The position numbers and the translations under genes are program-made. DNA of 64,000 nt from Acidianus hospitalis (lineage in GTDB: Archaea; Thermoproteota; Thermoprotei_A; Sulfolobales; Sulfolobaceae), in the NCBI GenBank assembly GCA_046533895.1, contig JAWDOK010000006.1, forward strand, positions 1-64,000. The letters are read 5' to 3'. How positions within the stretch are numbered: the stretch's first letter is position 1; each line of letters opens with the position of its first letter. Positions 61,970-64,000 of this stretch are shown in pieces. The notes under the pieces were generated by a model that had not been told where the DNA came from, searched no databases, and saw only the letters and a list, made by a program, of their open reading frames with translations.

Positions 61970-64000
61970 TTATTTCCTTCTTCTACTTATTATTATTGCT
62001 ACTATTCCTATTATTATTGCTATTACTGCTAGACCTAGAGTTATATAAATTAGCGTAGACAAACTAGTCTTTACAGATGTTAAGCTATTGTCTAAATTAT
62101 TTATGGAACTCGATAAGCTGGTTTCGTTAGCCTTTACATTGGTATATAGATTTTCCAATTGATTCTCAAAATTGACTGTTACAGAGGACTTAGTATATAA
62201 TCCGTCAGCCTGAATTGCCTCAACTTCAATAGTGTAGCTACCATCTGGATATTTAGTAGTGTTCAGAGCATAACTAAAAGTTCCATTACCGCTAAACTCT
62301 GTAATTTCTTGTCCATTTAATAATACTAATACTTTACTTATGTCTTCGCCAGATATATTAAACGAGATAGTATATACGCCAGTTAAGTTTTGGTTAGCCG
62401 TTGGAGAGATTATCTTTATTTCTGGTAATGCTGGGGATATATTGCTTATCTTAGAGCTCTCTATAGTTATCATTGAGTTTACTAGAGTAATTCCATCAAC
62501 TGAAGAATCGACTAAGGTTATATTAGAATCATCTAGGTATAAGTTACTACCAGAGGAAGATATTAGGGTTATGCTTGAATTTAAGAACTTTACATTAGTT
62601 AAATTACTACCAACTATGGTCACGTGACCTATTATTGTATCGTTTATTAGTACGTCATTAGTTAGAGTTCCATTAGTAATTATTGTATCGTTTATCAATG
62701 CTGAGTCATAACTCTGGAAACCGTCAATAGTCTTACCTTCAATTGCAGTATAAGGTAAGACGTAAGTTATTCCTGCAAGGCTTGGTGAAGGAGAAGTAGA
62801 GTAACCGCTAGCAGATTCTCCGGTAATTAATATTCTGAAAGGTGCACCGTAATAGTTTAATCCTGCTAAGTAAGTTAGATTTCCTGGAGATAATGTTGAA
62901 GGCAATGTTACATTTCCTACCCAGAGGCCTAGTTTAGCGTTATACCACAAAGGTAACTCCACAATTATGCTTATCTGCGAATATTCGAAGCATAAGGACT
63001 GAGGATACACAGTTGCAGAGTACATTCCGTACTTTACTTCAGTTCCGTTAGGATAAGTAATGTTAGCGTAAACGGTGAGAGTCTGTCCCTCGAAGGAATA
63101 AGACTGTACTTTAACGTTAACAGTTGAGGGCTCTTGAACGTATATTTGACCATAAAAGCTTCCGTTAATATACTGCCCTAGGCTTAGGGAGAAGTAACTG
63201 GAGTGGAGTAATATTGTATATAACCCTGGAGTAGAGTCACTGGGCACATGTAATTCTCCAAAATAGATACCTTGACAGTTCAAGAATATCTTGGCTGTAC
63301 TAACTACTTTACCTTCTGGATTAACAAGCTCAGCGGTAACGTTAGATCCATCCAATACTGCAGAATATTCAGAAATTCCCAATGAAGACGATATATATTC
63401 GAACAATATAGACGGAGGCTGTATTATTCCTTGTATTATAATATTCTCACCAGGATAGACGCTTCCCGGCTCTTCAATTACTGGAGGGAATATAAATAGA
63501 CCGAAAGGATACTCTCCTTGTAATGACACACCGTTAGTAAAAGCTACGTAACCGAAGGCGTTACCTACCATCATTAAATAATCTCCCGGAGTAAGTGACG
63601 GATATGTTCCTACCCAGGCTACAACGTTAGGCTCTATTTCAGTCTCCATAAGCGTTGTATTACCTACTAGAGTATAGGAGTTATTCAGTATACAATACTT
63701 ATATATTGAGATTAACAGAGTCGAGCTATTATACAACTGGCCTAATGCATCAGTTACGTTTGCAACAATGAAGCACTCGCAAGCTAATACTGGTACAAAA
63801 GTTTCCGGCAACAAGAACTGCACGAAGTAACCTGAGAAGACTTCGTCAACGCTGTATCCTTTCACACCGTTAGATGAACCATACACAGTTACCTCTAGTA
63901 TTCCGTTAGCGTTTGAAGGTAAAGTTGTTGTTCCAATCCATAAGTTTGCACTAGGATTATAGGCTAATGGCACGGTTGAAATGTTTCCTAAGATGCTACT
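61970..64000 (-). CDS. C-terminal part of a very large secreted surface protein
   Basis: The frame is open from the right edge, so the N-terminus lies beyond the window; at least 676 residues are seen. It has beta-sandwich repeats, many Asn-x-Ser/Thr sites, a stretch of short repeats (INDTIITNGTLTNDVLINDT and on) that looks like a beta-helix, a Ser/Thr-rich stalk, and a C-terminal membrane anchor IYITLGLAVIAIIIGIVAII with SRRRK. This resembles the C-terminal half of the giant sedolisin/subtilisin-like secreted proteases of Sulfolobales, but no protease domain is visible here. Confidence 0.6.
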   Translation of the reverse strand, partial: SSILGNISTVPLAYNPSANLWIGTTTLPSNANGILEVTVYGSSNGVKGYSVDEVFSGYFVQFLLPETFVPVLACECFIVANVTDALGQLYNSSTLLISIYKYCILNNSYTLVGNTTLMETEIEPNVVAWVGTYPSLTPGDYLMMVGNAFGYVAFTNGVSLQGEYPFGLFIFPPVIEEPGSVYPGENIIIQGIIQPPSILFEYISSSLGISEYSAVLDGSNVTAELVNPEGKVVSTAKIFLNCQGIYFGELHVPSDSTPGLYTILLHSSYFSLSLGQYINGSFYGQIYVQEPSTVNVKVQSYSFEGQTLTVYANITYPNGTEVKYGMYSATVYPQSLCFEYSQISIIVELPLWYNAKLGLWVGNVTLPSTLSPGNLTYLAGLNYYGAPFRILITGESASGYSTSPSPSLAGITYVLPYTAIEGKTIDGFQSYDSALINDTIITNGTLTNDVLINDTIIGHVTIVGSNLTNVKFLNSSITLISSSGSNLYLDDSNITLVDSSVDGITLVNSMITIESSKISNISPALPEIKIISPTANQNLTGVYTISFNISGEDISKVLVLLNGQEITEFSGNGTFSYALNTTKYPDGSYTIEVEAIQADGLYTKSSVTVNFENQLENLYTNVKANETSLSSSINNLDNSLTSVKTSLSTLIYITLGLAVIAIIIGIVAIIISRRRK

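Overview
The window looks like a crenarchaeal chromosome of the order Sulfolobales, most like Acidianus or a close relative. This rests on low G+C, TATA-box promoters about 25 bp from the first codon (many leaderless genes), occasional GGTGA-type ribosome binding sites, a NucS mismatch endonuclease, a 2-oxoacid:ferredoxin oxidoreductase, ferredoxin remains of the Sulfolobus type, a cytochrome bd oxidase and many HEPN/MNT and VapBC toxin-antitoxin loci. The species call is inference. I saw no tRNA, rRNA or CRISPR array.

Layout. 0-3.4 kb: a decayed precorrin-8X methylmutase (cbiC) and an intact corrinoid/iron-type ABC importer; a cobinamide-salvage gene (cbiZ) follows at 28.4 kb, so corrinoid uptake and remodelling is a theme. 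3.6-9.4 kb: accessory island with two HEPN/MNT pairs, a VapBC pair, a PaREP1-family gene, an AEP primase-like gene, a frameshifted TnpB element, and a DUF3800 gene preceded by two tandem hairpins with different but self-complementary outer arms. 9.8-27.5 kb: membrane and metabolic genes (mtnA, YbjQ, a radical-SAM-like protein without cluster cysteines, ABC exporter, MFS carriers, a membrane Fe-S protein pair, VapBC, a large AEP primase-like protein). 27.7-29.5 kb: a regulator, cbiZ, a dead ferredoxin and copy 1 of a structured ORF-less element. 29.5-43 kb: ABC exporter, nucS, secreted Cys-rich protein, FAD oxidase, drug and amino-acid transporters and a four-subunit porGDAB-like operon. 43-50 kb: a HEPN gene killed by copy 2 of the element, a DUF4143 ATPase behind a four-half-site operator, and a three-gene coiled-coil/wHTH/AAA+ operon. 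50-58.7 kb: M1 aminopeptidase, HEPN/MNT loci (one a deletion fusion), a GT2 glycosyltransferase and the cydAB operon with an ABM-domain protein. 58.9-64 kb: two paralogous HTH regulators, an MFS carrier, a DUF350 gene broken by an odd permuted insertion, and the C-terminal part of a huge secreted protein running off the edge.

How it works together: the metabolic backbone is respiration (cyd), ferredoxin-linked oxoacid oxidation, methionine salvage and corrinoid uptake. Between these blocks the DNA has been repeatedly hit by mobile elements and by toxin-antitoxin turnover. The best candidates for something undescribed are the DUF3800 gene with its tandem hairpin RNA, the twice-seen structured mobile RNA-like element, and the coiled-coil/wHTH/AAA+ operon.
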